Assembly (NCBI RefSeq): GCF_001005295.1 | Contig: NZ_LBMK01000002.1 | Coordinates: 1,733,849-1,797,848 of the forward strand | Direction: 5' to 3' | Origin: Streptomyces yangpuensis | GTDB lineage: Bacteria; Actinomycetota; Actinomycetes; Streptomycetales; Streptomycetaceae | Length of the DNA: 64,000 bases | Shown here: positions 35,023 through 42,614 of the stretch, one piece after another | Layout of the letters: the number at the start of each line of letters is the position of its first letter | Numbering within the stretch: the stretch's first letter is position 1 | The notes under the pieces: model-generated | The model's database searches: none | Told to the model about the DNA's origin: nothing | Seen by the model: only the letters and a program-made list of their open reading frames with translations | Position numbers and translations under genes: made by a program

Positions 35023-35147
35023 CGGACCGTCTCCCTGGGCTCCCTGTGCTCCCGGGCCCTGCGGGCCGGCGCGCGTGATCGGCCCGTTGAGGGGTACCCG
35101 CGCAGCAGACACCCCGACGCCTACGACTCCAGGGAGAGTGCAGCCCC

Positions 35148-35507
35148 ATGACGCTGATACCGCACGCGAACCACAAGTCCGTCCCCACCCCGGCGGAGCT
35201 CCGGGGGCACGTCACCCGCGCGACCGGCCGGCTCCGGGAGACGGCCGGGCACGTCGGGCGTCTCGTGGAGGACAAGACACCCGATCCCGTCCTGGCCGGG
35301 GCGCTCCGCACCGCGACCCGGGTACGGGAGACCGCCGCCCGCGCCGGGCGGCTCGCCGGGCACCGCAGGTTCGACTCCGTGCGGGCCGGGGCCGGCCGGG
35401 CCGCGACCCTGGCACGGGCCAACCGCACCGCGCTGACCACGGCCGCCGGCGTGCTGACCGCGGCCGTGCTCGCCCGCCGCGCCCGACGGGCCCGGCGCAC
35501 GAAGTAA
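35148..35507 (+). CDS. basic Ala/Arg-rich hypothetical protein with C-terminal helix
   Basis: A 119-residue protein. It has repeated helical units (LRGHVTRATGRLRETAGHVGRLV, LRTATRVRETAARAGRLAGH), then LTTAAGVLTAAVLARRARRARRTK, a single hydrophobic helix with a very basic tail. It resembles small phasin-like or YtxH-like envelope proteins, but I do not recognise a family. ATG 35148 follows GGGAGAG. Hairpin 35519-35554 follows the stop. Confidence 0.65.
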   Translation: MTLIPHANHKSVPTPAELRGHVTRATGRLRETAGHVGRLVEDKTPDPVLAGALRTATRVRETAARAGRLAGHRRFDSVRAGAGRAATLARANRTALTTAAGVLTAAVLARRARRARRTK

Positions 35508-35518
35508 TGCTCAGGGGC

Positions 35519-35554
35519 GGCCGGGCCGCAGGGCCTCAGGCCCGCGGCCCGGCC
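35519..35554. terminator. bidirectional compound hairpin between convergent genes
   Basis: GGCCGGGCCGC (35519-35529) pairs with 35544-35554, and the loop itself pairs again (GGGCC at 35531-35535 with GGCCC at 35539-35543). It extends into the last codons of the BrkB gene and lies 11 bp after the basic hypothetical gene. Confidence 0.75.
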
Positions 35555-36450
35555 ACCGGCCCCCGCGCCCGCTCGGCGTTGAACTGGGCGCCGGTGACCA
35601 GCGCCAGGTTGGCGAACCATAGCCAGACGACGAAGACCACGATCCCGGCCAGCGACCCGTACAGCCGGTCGTAGGTGTCCAGCTGCGTGTACAGCGTGAA
35701 GAGTCCCGAGGCGGCCAGCCACAGCAGGGCCGCGAGTACGCCGCCGGGCAGGCCCCGCCGCGTGCCCCGGCTCTGGGCCGGGCCGGTCCGGAAGAGTACC
35801 AGCACCAGCAGGGTCACGACCACCAGCAGCACGGGCCAGCGCAGCAGCGCCACGGCCTCCGGGCCGCCGCCACCGACGACCCGGGCGAACCACCGGGCCG
35901 GTGGCCCGGACACGACCAGTCCCACGGCACCGACGACGAGCAGGACCAGCAGCAGCCCCGCATGGACGACCAGCGTGTGCGCGGCACGCAGCGGCCGCCG
36001 TGTGTCCGGCACCCCGTGCATCGTGTGCAGGGCGCGACGGAACACCGCCAGGTAGCTGCACGCCGACCACAGCGCGCTCACCACCCCGCCGAGCAGCAGC
36101 GCCCACATCGACGAATGCCCCTCGGGCAGCCCGCCCAGCGCCTCACGGAGCACCTGGGCCGACTGCGGGGGAGCGTACGCGGTCAGCTCGGCGATCAGCC
36201 GGTCCCGCCGGGCCCCGCCCAGCAGCCCCACGACGGACACGGCGATGACGAGCGCGGGCAGCAGCGCGAGGAGGGCGTAGTAGGTGAGCGCGGCCGCATG
36301 GTCGGCCAGGTTGTCCGTCCAGACGCGGACTGCCGTACGCCGTAACTCGGCGCGGGTGCGCGCCGCGAGGGCCGCCGCTCTTGCGGTGGCGTCAGCGTTG
36401 TCGGCGGGCGGACCGCCTCGAGGTGATGCGGTGCGGGGAATGTCGGTCAC
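35536..36450 (-). CDS. YihY/BrkB-family membrane protein with a TTA codon
   Basis: A 304-residue integral membrane protein of the YihY/BrkB family: DHAAALTYYALLALLPALVIAVSVVG, WSACSYLAVFRRALH, and YDRLYGSLAGIVVFVVWLWFANLALVTGAQFNAE. About six helices. The family was once called ribonuclease BN and may transport or organise the envelope. GTG 36450 is the family-like start. Leu36 is encoded by TTA (36345-36343), the rare codon read by the developmentally regulated bldA tRNA in Streptomyces, so translation may be limited to late growth. Confidence 0.85.
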   Translation of the reverse strand: MTDIPRTASPRGGPPADNADATARAAALAARTRAELRRTAVRVWTDNLADHAAALTYYALLALLPALVIAVSVVGLLGGARRDRLIAELTAYAPPQSAQVLREALGGLPEGHSSMWALLLGGVVSALWSACSYLAVFRRALHTMHGVPDTRRPLRAAHTLVVHAGLLLVLLVVGAVGLVVSGPPARWFARVVGGGGPEAVALLRWPVLLVVVTLLVLVLFRTGPAQSRGTRRGLPGGVLAALLWLAASGLFTLYTQLDTYDRLYGSLAGIVVFVVWLWFANLALVTGAQFNAERARGPVAGPRA

Positions 36451-36737
36451 TCCGAACGCGTGCCCTCCCGGGCCCGTGCCCATGCGCCCGGGAGGCACCC
36501 GCGTACCGGTCCGTCGGCCGGGTACCCGCGCCCCATGACGGGGAGTTGCGCGCGACGACGTGACGAAGAGCCGCCGGAAGCCGTGGGGCAGCCCGCCGGT
36601 ACGAAGAGCCGCCCGGCCGGCCCGAGCGCCCCGGTCCGCCCCGCCCACCCGGCCCACCCGGTCGTACGTGCCCTGTCCGCCGCGCCGCCGACGAGCGCCA
36701 CGCCGCACCGCGAGAACCGCTGCGTCCCCCGGACGAC

Positions 36738-37565
36738 TCACACCTCGCGCCACCGGGCCATCGCCCAGGAGAACGCCCCGAAGAGCATCAGCCCGACGGC
36801 CACCGCCAGCAGCAGCCACGGTCCCGCCGGGGTGAGGGCGAACGACCTCAAGGTGTCGTCGAGCCCCTTGGCCTGACCCGGGTCGTAGCGCAGCGCCGCG
36901 TACACGACGAAGCCGCCGGCCGCCGCGAACACCGCGCCGCGGGCCAGCCCGCCGCTCACCCCGAGGAAATCGACCGCCTTGCGCGTCCCCCGCGAGGCAC
37001 CGCCCATGGCGAGGTGCTCACGGAAGCGGCACCGCGCCGCCTGCACCGCGATGACCACGCCCGCGACGGCGACCCCGAGCCCGACGGCGCCCACCAGCCA
37101 CTGGCCGGCGGGAAGACCCATGGCCTTCGCCGTCATGTCCCGGGACTGCTCGTCCCCCGAACGCCCGCCGCCGCCCGAGGCGAACACGAGGACGGAGAAG
37201 GCCGCCACTGCGTAGAACACGCAGCGGCCCGCCGAGGCGAGGCGTTTGGTGGGCTTGTCGCCGTCCGGTCCGGCCGCGCCGAACACGGCCTCCGACAGCT
37301 GCCACAGCACCAGGCACACCAAGCCGATGCCGACGGCCCAGATGAGGACGGAGCCGAAGGGCTTGTCCGAGAGTTCCTGGAGGGCGCCCTGCCGGTCGGC
37401 CTCCCGGCCGCCGTCGCCACCGAAGGCGACGCGTACGGCCAGTACGCCGATCAGCCCGTACAGCGCTCCGCGTGCCACCAGCCCGGTGCGCGCCGTGACC
37501 TCGCGGAGCGTGCCGCCGCGCGACGCGGCCCGGGTGCCCCTGCTCACCGCCTCGCTGCCGCTCAT
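36738..37565 (-). CDS. DUF1206-domain membrane protein
   Basis: A 275-residue membrane protein with three repeats of a two-helix unit, as in DUF1206: LVARGALYGLIGVLAVRVAFG, ASAGRCVFYAVAAFSVLVFASG, and GLARGAVFAAAGGFVVYAALRYDPGQAKGLDDTLRSFA. Function unknown. It starts 5 bp after the SRPBCC gene stop, so the pair is an operon. GAGGT precedes ATG 37565. Confidence 0.85.
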   Translation of the reverse strand: MSGSEAVSRGTRAASRGGTLREVTARTGLVARGALYGLIGVLAVRVAFGGDGGREADRQGALQELSDKPFGSVLIWAVGIGLVCLVLWQLSEAVFGAAGPDGDKPTKRLASAGRCVFYAVAAFSVLVFASGGGGRSGDEQSRDMTAKAMGLPAGQWLVGAVGLGVAVAGVVIAVQAARCRFREHLAMGGASRGTRKAVDFLGVSGGLARGAVFAAAGGFVVYAALRYDPGQAKGLDDTLRSFALTPAGPWLLLAVAVGLMLFGAFSWAMARWREV

Positions 37566-37570
37566 CGTGA

Positions 37571-38020
37571 TCAGACCTCGCCGCGCCAGGCGCCCGTCTC
37601 GACCCCGCGCGATTCGATGAACAGCTTGAACCGCTTCAGGTCACCCGTGACCTGGCGTTTGACGAAGCCGAGCTTGTCGGCCGCGGCCTCGGCCAGGCCG
37701 TCGGGCACCCAGTTCATGTGCAGGACGACCTTGGTGGTGGTCGCGTCGATCGGCTGGAAGGTGACGAGGCCGGCCTGACGGGCCTCACCGTCGACCGTCA
37801 TCCAGGCGACGCGCCGGTCCGGGACCTGCTCGGTGATCTGCGCGTCGAACTCGCGCCGCACCCCGCCCACGTTCGTCACCCAGTGGGTGAGCGTGTCGCC
37901 GCGCTGGTCGATGCGCTCGACCCCCTCCATGAAGGCGGGGAACTGCTCGAACTGAGTCCACTGGTTGTAGGCGGTACGTACCGGAACATTGACCTCGACG
38001 TACTCCTCGACGTGCGACAT
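37571..38020 (-). CDS. SRPBCC-fold cyclase/dehydrase-like protein
   Basis: A 149-residue START/SRPBCC protein: MSHVEEYVEVNVPVRTAYNQWTQFEQFPAFMEGVERIDQ, then HWVTNVGGVRREFDAQITEQVPDRRVAWMTVDG. This matches the polyketide cyclase/dehydrase and coenzyme Q-binding COQ10-like group, which binds hydrophobic ligands. No PKS lies nearby, so a lipid- or stress-related role is more likely. ATG 38020 has AAGGGG five bases upstream; GTG 38026 is possible. First gene of the pair with DUF1206. Confidence 0.88.
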   Translation of the reverse strand: MSHVEEYVEVNVPVRTAYNQWTQFEQFPAFMEGVERIDQRGDTLTHWVTNVGGVRREFDAQITEQVPDRRVAWMTVDGEARQAGLVTFQPIDATTTKVVLHMNWVPDGLAEAAADKLGFVKRQVTGDLKRFKLFIESRGVETGAWRGEV

Positions 38021-38155
38021 GCGCACCCCTTCCTGTCGCTGCGGTTGGCGGCGTCCGGCCGGACGTCCCGAAGGCGCGGCTACCCGGCCCCGGGGGCCCC
38101 ATGCACCACCCGCACGGCGCGTGTACGGCCGACGACGCAGGGCACACGCGGGTGC

Positions 38156-38320
38156 ATGACCGTACTCAGGACGAGCGTGATCGTCCTGGACTGCGCCGAC
38201 CCCGAGCCCCTGGCCCGCTTCTACGCGGACCTGCTCGGCGCGACGGCCGGGCCGGCCGCAGACGACGGCGACCTGTCCGCGTGGGGCAGCCGGAGCGAGG
38301 CCGGCGAGGGCCGGCGCCGG
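38156..38320 (+). pseudogene. N-terminal remnant of a VOC/glyoxalase gene
   Basis: ATG 38156 opens TVLRTSVIVLDCADPEPLARFYADLLGATAG, a typical first beta-alpha-beta unit of vicinal-oxygen-chelate proteins of about 120-150 residues. After about 45 residues (near 38295) the similarity ends. The frame then runs antisense into the HATPase gene that begins at 38321 on the other strand. The rest of the VOC protein is absent, so the gene was cut by a rearrangement whose break is near 38300. Confidence 0.6.
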
Positions 38321-38785
38321 CTATCGTCCCGTGGGCCTGCCGGACACCAGACGGGCGACCTCGATCTCGGCCCAGACGGCCTTCCCACCCGCGTGGACGT
38401 CCGTGCCCCAGCGGTCGGAGAGGCGCTCCACTATGTGGAGGCCGTGGCCGCCCGGGACACCGCGCCGCGGTGCCGGATCGCGGCGGGGGAGCGTCGTCGT
38501 GCCGTCGCACACCTCGATGCGCAGCACCTTCCCGGCCGTGAGCACGAGCTCGTGGCAGCCGTCCGCGTGCAGTGACGCGTTGGTCAGCAGCTCGGACACG
38601 AGGAGCAGGGTGTCCTCGGCGGTCTCGGTTCCGTCCCAGCCCCAGTCCCGCAGGGCCTGGCGCGTGAAGTCGCGGCCCTTGGCCACGGAGCCGCGGACGC
38701 CCGACAGGGCGAGCCGGCGGCGCTGCCCCGCGGCGGGAAGGCCGACACCCACAGGATCACCCGTTTCCGTTCCGACGGTCTCCAC
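38321..38785 (-). CDS. HATPase_c_2 anti-sigma/regulatory kinase
   Basis: A 154-residue GHKL ATPase domain like RsbW/SpoIIAB. The N box is LLLVSELLTNASLHA, G1 VCDGTTTLP, G2 GHGLHIVERLSDRWGTD. Such proteins bind and inhibit sigma factors or phosphorylate STAS antagonists. GTG 38785 starts the frame after GAGAG. It lies 147 bp downstream of the sigma operon's MEDS/HATPase gene on the same strand, so it may belong to the same circuit. Its 3' end abuts the truncated VOC gene. Confidence 0.85.
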   Translation of the reverse strand: METVGTETGDPVGVGLPAAGQRRRLALSGVRGSVAKGRDFTRQALRDWGWDGTETAEDTLLLVSELLTNASLHADGCHELVLTAGKVLRIEVCDGTTTLPRRDPAPRRGVPGGHGLHIVERLSDRWGTDVHAGGKAVWAEIEVARLVSGRPTGR

Positions 38786-38932
38786 TGAGCTCTCTCACCC
38801 CCGCGTCGACACTGGTCTCTGTCACAGGCGTATGCCCGGCGCGGGCACGATCGATGTACGGGCCCGCCCACGCACCGCCGACGGCTGGTGGCCGCTCTGG
38901 CAGGCGCGTGACATTGTAGGCGACGGCCGGTC

Positions 38933-39937
38933 TCAGCGCGTGGCCAGATGCAGCCGCAGCGTGAAGCCGCTCTCCGTGGCGCGGACCTCCACCAGGTCGC
39001 AGAGCTGGTGGATCATCCACAGCCCGCGGCCGCCGTCGGCCGAGGCGAGTGAGGGGCGGCGCCGCCCCGCCAGCGGGTCGGCGAGGAGCCCGCCGTCCTC
39101 GATCTCGGCGACGACTCCCGTGACGGCCCGCGCGGGGCCTCCCGCGACGGCCTCCGGCTCCTGCGTCGCGGGCCCGCCGACGGTCCACAGGCGCAGCGTG
39201 CCCTTCCCGCCGCCGTGGGCGAGGGAGTTCGCCGCGGCCTCGCTGATCGCCATGATCAGGTCGCCGCGCCGGGCCGGGGACAGGGCGGTGCCGCGGGCCC
39301 ACTCCTCGGCGTACTCGCGCACCTGCGCCAGTCCTCCGTGGGAGTAGGCGAGCCGGGCCACCGGGCCGGCGGGCTCGGGCAGCGGGCGGTCCAGGTCCGC
39401 CGCGAGGGCCGAGGCGTCGGCGTAGGCCGGGCTCGGCAGGTCCCGGCCCCGCTCGATGGAGGTCGGGTGGGTGCGCCGGGCGTCGCTCACCACGTCGGGT
39501 GCCAGCCCGACCACGTCGTACGGGCACAGGACCGTGGCGGGCCGGCCGGCGAAGGCGGTGTTGACGAGGGCCTCGTGGCGGGTGGCCTCCAGCACCTCGG
39601 CGGGGGAGCGGCCCGGCCAGATCGGTTCGCCGACGATCCGGGCCGCCCGGCCCGTGTGCCGGTCGGCGAACTCCTGGAGGGCGGCCAGGACCCGGCCGGG
39701 ATTGCGGCCCAGCTCCGTCATGTCCGTCCAGGTGATCCCGGCTCCCCCGCCCGTACCGAGGCTCTCGCGCAGGGGGTCCAGGCGCGGTCCCGGTACGGCG
39801 ACGAGCACCGGCTCGTCGGCCGCGAGGGCGGTGCGCACGAAGTCGCCCACCCCCGACAGGTACTCGGCCAGGTCCCGGTAGAACAGGGCGGGATGGACGA
39901 AGGCCCCCGGCCCGGCGGGCGCAGGAACAGTGATCAT
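38933..39937 (-). CDS. MEDS-sensor/HATPase anti-sigma regulator (RsbA-like)
   Basis: A 334-residue protein. An N-terminal MEDS domain (about 1-175: FVHPALFYRDLAEYLSGVGDFVRTALAADEPVLVAVP... TVLCPYDVVGLAPDVV) is a putative ligand sensor. The C-terminal GHKL domain (about 200-334) has ISEAAANSLAHGGGKG, EIEDGGLL and GGRGLWMIHQLCD. This is the layout of RsbA-type regulators of SigB/SigF factors. Start ATG 39937 overlaps the STAS gene stop (ATGA) and has GGAGG, so antagonist and kinase are coupled. It probably inhibits the sigma factor encoded two genes upstream. Confidence 0.88.
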   Translation of the reverse strand: MITVPAPAGPGAFVHPALFYRDLAEYLSGVGDFVRTALAADEPVLVAVPGPRLDPLRESLGTGGGAGITWTDMTELGRNPGRVLAALQEFADRHTGRAARIVGEPIWPGRSPAEVLEATRHEALVNTAFAGRPATVLCPYDVVGLAPDVVSDARRTHPTSIERGRDLPSPAYADASALAADLDRPLPEPAGPVARLAYSHGGLAQVREYAEEWARGTALSPARRGDLIMAISEAAANSLAHGGGKGTLRLWTVGGPATQEPEAVAGGPARAVTGVVAEIEDGGLLADPLAGRRRPSLASADGGRGLWMIHQLCDLVEVRATESGFTLRLHLATR

Positions 39938-40266
39938 GCTGCGACCTCCAGCGCGGCGCACTCGTCCGGGAACATCTCCACTACCTTGCGGAGCGAGTAC
40001 GGCGCGTCGTGGAGGAGCAGGCGCCGTCCCTGCCCGCCGAGGTCCGCCGACGCCTGTACGAGGGCGGCGACCGCGGTCGGGTCGAGGAAGACGACGGCGG
40101 ACAGGTCGAGGTGCACGACGGGGCCGGGGATCCCGGCCACGACGCCGAGGGCGGTGGACAGGGCCTGCCGGGTGTCGAGGTCGCAGCTGCCGCTCAGGCG
40201 CGCGCCGGCGCGGTCCGGCATCGGCAGGGCGGTCAGCGGCGCCGGCGCGCCCGTATTCGGCGTCAT
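39934..40266 (-). CDS. STAS anti-sigma factor antagonist (RsbV-like)
   Basis: A 110-residue STAS domain: LSGSCDLDTRQALSTALGVVAGIPGPVVHLDLSAVVFLDPTAVAALVQAS. The phosphorylation helix reads DPTA where SpoIIAA-type proteins have DSSG, so Thr is the only candidate acceptor. It lies 10 bp after the sigma gene and overlaps the MEDS/HATPase gene by four bases. It should relieve the anti-sigma hold on the sigma factor when unphosphorylated. Confidence 0.88.
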   Translation of the reverse strand: MTPNTGAPAPLTALPMPDRAGARLSGSCDLDTRQALSTALGVVAGIPGPVVHLDLSAVVFLDPTAVAALVQASADLGGQGRRLLLHDAPYSLRKVVEMFPDECAALEVAA

Positions 40267-40276
40267 GGTGCGCTGC

Positions 40277-41203
40277 CTACACCGTCAGCATGCCGGTGCG
40301 CAGCCGTGCCAGGGTCCGGGACAGCAGGCGGGACACCTGCATCTGGGAGATGCCCAGTTCGGCGCCGATCTCGGCCTGTGTCCGGTCCTCACCGAAGCGC
40401 ATCTGCAGGATGCGCCGGTCGCGTTCGTCGAGCTGCTCCAGCAGGGGCGCGAGGGTGTGGAAGTCCTCGAAGAGTTCCATGGCGGGGTCGACGTCGCCCA
40501 GGCGTTCCGCCAGGGGCCGGGACGTCCGGTTCGAGGTGGACGGCGCGTCGTCGTCGGTGTTCGCGGCGTCGAGGGAGCCGCTGGTGTAGCCGTTCGCGGC
40601 CACCAGCCCGTCGATGACCTCGTCCTCGGACAGTTTCAGGTGCCGGGCGACCTCCTTGACGGTCGGTGCCCGGCCGAGGTCGTCGGTCAGCGCCTCCTGG
40701 GCCTTGGCGAGTTCCGTACGGAGTTCCTGCAGCCGGCGGGGGACGTGCACGGCCCAGGTGGTGTCACGGAAGTACCGCTTGATCTCGCCGATGATGTACG
40801 GCAGGGCGAGCGTGGAGAACTCGACCTCGCGGTCGAGGTCGTAGCGGTCGATGGCCTTGATGAGGCCGATGGTTCCCACCTGGATGATGTCGTCCATGTC
40901 GAGGCCGCCGCCGAGCACGCGGGCGCGGAAACGCCGTGCGGCGAACTGCACGAGGGAGAGGTTCATCTCGATCAGGGTGTTGCGGGTGTACTGGTACTCC
41001 CGGGTGCCCTCCTCCAGAGCCTGCAGCCGCCGGAAGAAGTGCCGCGACAGCTCGCGCGCGTCGCCGGGCGCCATCTCACGGGCGTTCTCCACCCGTGAAA
41101 GGTCCTCGCCCCGCGCCGGTACTCCCGGGTCCTCCCGGTCACGGACCGGGACGTGCACGTCGGTTGTACGAACGGGGCCTACAACGGTGGCCGAGCGAGA
41201 CAT
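40277..41203 (-). CDS. SigB/SigF/SigG-family RNA polymerase sigma factor
   Basis: A 308-residue group 3 sigma factor. Region 2: LIEMNLSLVQFAARRFR...GLDMDDIIQVGTIGLIKAIDRYDLDREVEFSTLALPYIIGEIKRYFRD. Region 3: VHVPRRLQELRTELAKAQEALTDDLGRAPTVKEVARHL. Region 4: LEQLDERDRRILQMRFGEDRTQAEIGAELGISQMQVSRLLSRTLARL. Streptomyces has many such factors controlling stress and sporulation. ATG 41203 begins the gene. It heads the operon sigma, STAS, MEDS/HATPase, which gives each part of a partner-switching module. Likely promoter class of its targets: GnnT-N14-16-GGGTAY, from family knowledge. Confidence 0.92.
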   Translation of the reverse strand: MSRSATVVGPVRTTDVHVPVRDREDPGVPARGEDLSRVENAREMAPGDARELSRHFFRRLQALEEGTREYQYTRNTLIEMNLSLVQFAARRFRARVLGGGLDMDDIIQVGTIGLIKAIDRYDLDREVEFSTLALPYIIGEIKRYFRDTTWAVHVPRRLQELRTELAKAQEALTDDLGRAPTVKEVARHLKLSEDEVIDGLVAANGYTSGSLDAANTDDDAPSTSNRTSRPLAERLGDVDPAMELFEDFHTLAPLLEQLDERDRRILQMRFGEDRTQAEIGAELGISQMQVSRLLSRTLARLRTGMLTV

Positions 41204-41440
41204 GGTTGGCCGCTCCCTCCCGATTGACTGCGGCTGCCGAGGCGCTCATGCCCCGACTTTCCGTTTCCACACACCCGACTGCGACTTCGTTTTCCGCGGC
41301 TTGTTCCGTGGACCGTTCCGCGTGGCGCGTACCGGACGGCCGCCGGGGGTGCCCGGCCGACCCGGGGGCGCGGTGTCATCGTCGTGAGCAGGCATACTCC
41401 CTTGACGAGGACGAACAGACGGCGATCCGTGGAGGCGGAC

Positions 41441-41785
41441 ATGGGCGGATTCGGGGACGCGTACCAGCCGGGCGTGGTGGGGGAGGGCTACCCGGCGGGC
41501 GACGGCTGGGTGGTGGCGGCCCACGGGGAGCTGGACCAGGACACGCTGAAGCCGCTGGAGGGGGCGCTCATCGCGGCCGCCGGACGGCACGCGCTGGTGG
41601 TTCTGGACGCCGGGTCCATCACCTTCGGGGACTCGTCTTTCCTGAACCTGCTGCTGCGACTGCACCACCTCACCGGGCTGCGCATCGCCGCCCCGGGCGA
41701 GCAGTTGCGCCGGCTCTTCGCCGTGACCGGCGCCGACACCGTCCTCTCCCTGCACACGAGCGTCGAGGACGCCCTCGCGGCGTGA
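41441..41785 (+). CDS. STAS anti-sigma factor antagonist, divergent copy
   Basis: A 114-residue STAS protein: GWVVAAHGELDQDTLKPLEGALIAAAGRHALVVLDAGSITFGDSSFLNLLLRLHHLTGLRI. The DSSF motif keeps the phosphorylatable Ser. Start ATG 41441 has GGAGG at good spacing. It is divergent from the sigma operon and convergent with the HATPase gene at 41835-42281, a likely partner. Confidence 0.88.
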   Translation: MGGFGDAYQPGVVGEGYPAGDGWVVAAHGELDQDTLKPLEGALIAAAGRHALVVLDAGSITFGDSSFLNLLLRLHHLTGLRIAAPGEQLRRLFAVTGADTVLSLHTSVEDALAA

Positions 41786-41834
41786 ACCGGCGTGAACCGG
41801 CGTGCGAGCAGGGCGTCCCCCGCCCGCGACCGGC

Positions 41835-42281
41835 TCAGCCGGTGCACGGGTCGACTCCGTGCGGGTCCGGTCCGCCCGCGGGCCGGAAGCAGGCGGTGAC
41901 CGCCTTGCCGCCGTGACACGCGTGGACGTCCAGGGAATCGGCCAGCGCGGTGACGATGCCCAGCCCGCGGCCGGAGGTGGCACTCGCGTCGCCCTCGGGG
42001 GTCCGGGCGTGGGGCAGCCGCGGATCGGCGTCGGCGACGCTGACGTGGAGGCAGCGGCCGTCCCAGGTCAGCACCAGGTGCGCGGTGCATGCCGCGTGCA
42101 GGTGGGCGTTGGTGACCAGTTCGGAGACGCAGAGCAGCACGGAGTGCACGGTGTCGGCCGCCGAGGCGTTCCACGGCAGGGTCGCCAGGTGCTCCGACGT
42201 CCACTTCCGTGCCGCCCGGACGCCCTCCGAGATCGGGAACGACCGGGCCCAGCCCACTGCCTTGACCGCCAATGTCCTCAC
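41835..42281 (-). CDS. HATPase_c_2 anti-sigma/regulatory kinase
   Basis: A 148-residue GHKL ATPase: VLLCVSELVTNAHLHAACTAHLVL (N box), VADADPRLP (G1), GRGLGIVTALADSLDVH (G2). A third kinase of the RsbW type in this island. GTG 42281 follows GGAGAAGAG. It is convergent with the divergent STAS gene (49 bp apart) and divergent from the hybrid kinase gene. Confidence 0.85.
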   Translation of the reverse strand: MRTLAVKAVGWARSFPISEGVRAARKWTSEHLATLPWNASAADTVHSVLLCVSELVTNAHLHAACTAHLVLTWDGRCLHVSVADADPRLPHARTPEGDASATSGRGLGIVTALADSLDVHACHGGKAVTACFRPAGGPDPHGVDPCTG

Positions 42282-42614
42282 CTCTTCTCCTTACTTTGTG
42301 CCGTCCTCTGCAGGTTCGTCTACCCGGAGCGGGCGCCGGCATCCTGGAAGTTCCGAAGCACCGCGCGGGGAACGTGAGTTCGGGCCGGATATCGTCGGGA
42401 TTCCGGGCACGTCCCGTTCCCCGGATTCCGGATGCGCCGCGTCCCGGAGTGATCGACCGTGCTCCATCGCACCTCCGGCGGCGTTAGCCTTCACCGGACC
42501 GGTGCCGCGGCAGGGACGGATCCCGGCGGAGCCGGGCACTCCGGCATGCCCCGGTTCCAGGCGCCTGTCCTGTCCGCGTGTCGGCGCGGTTGGTATCGAG
42601 AGTGAGGGTGACGG
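42282..42614. other. divergent promoter region of HATPase and hybrid kinase genes
   Basis: 333 bp with no gene. On the minus strand a GGGTAG near 42313-42318 resembles the -10 of SigB/SigF-type promoters, but the -35 is weak. I see no clear operator. Confidence 0.35.
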
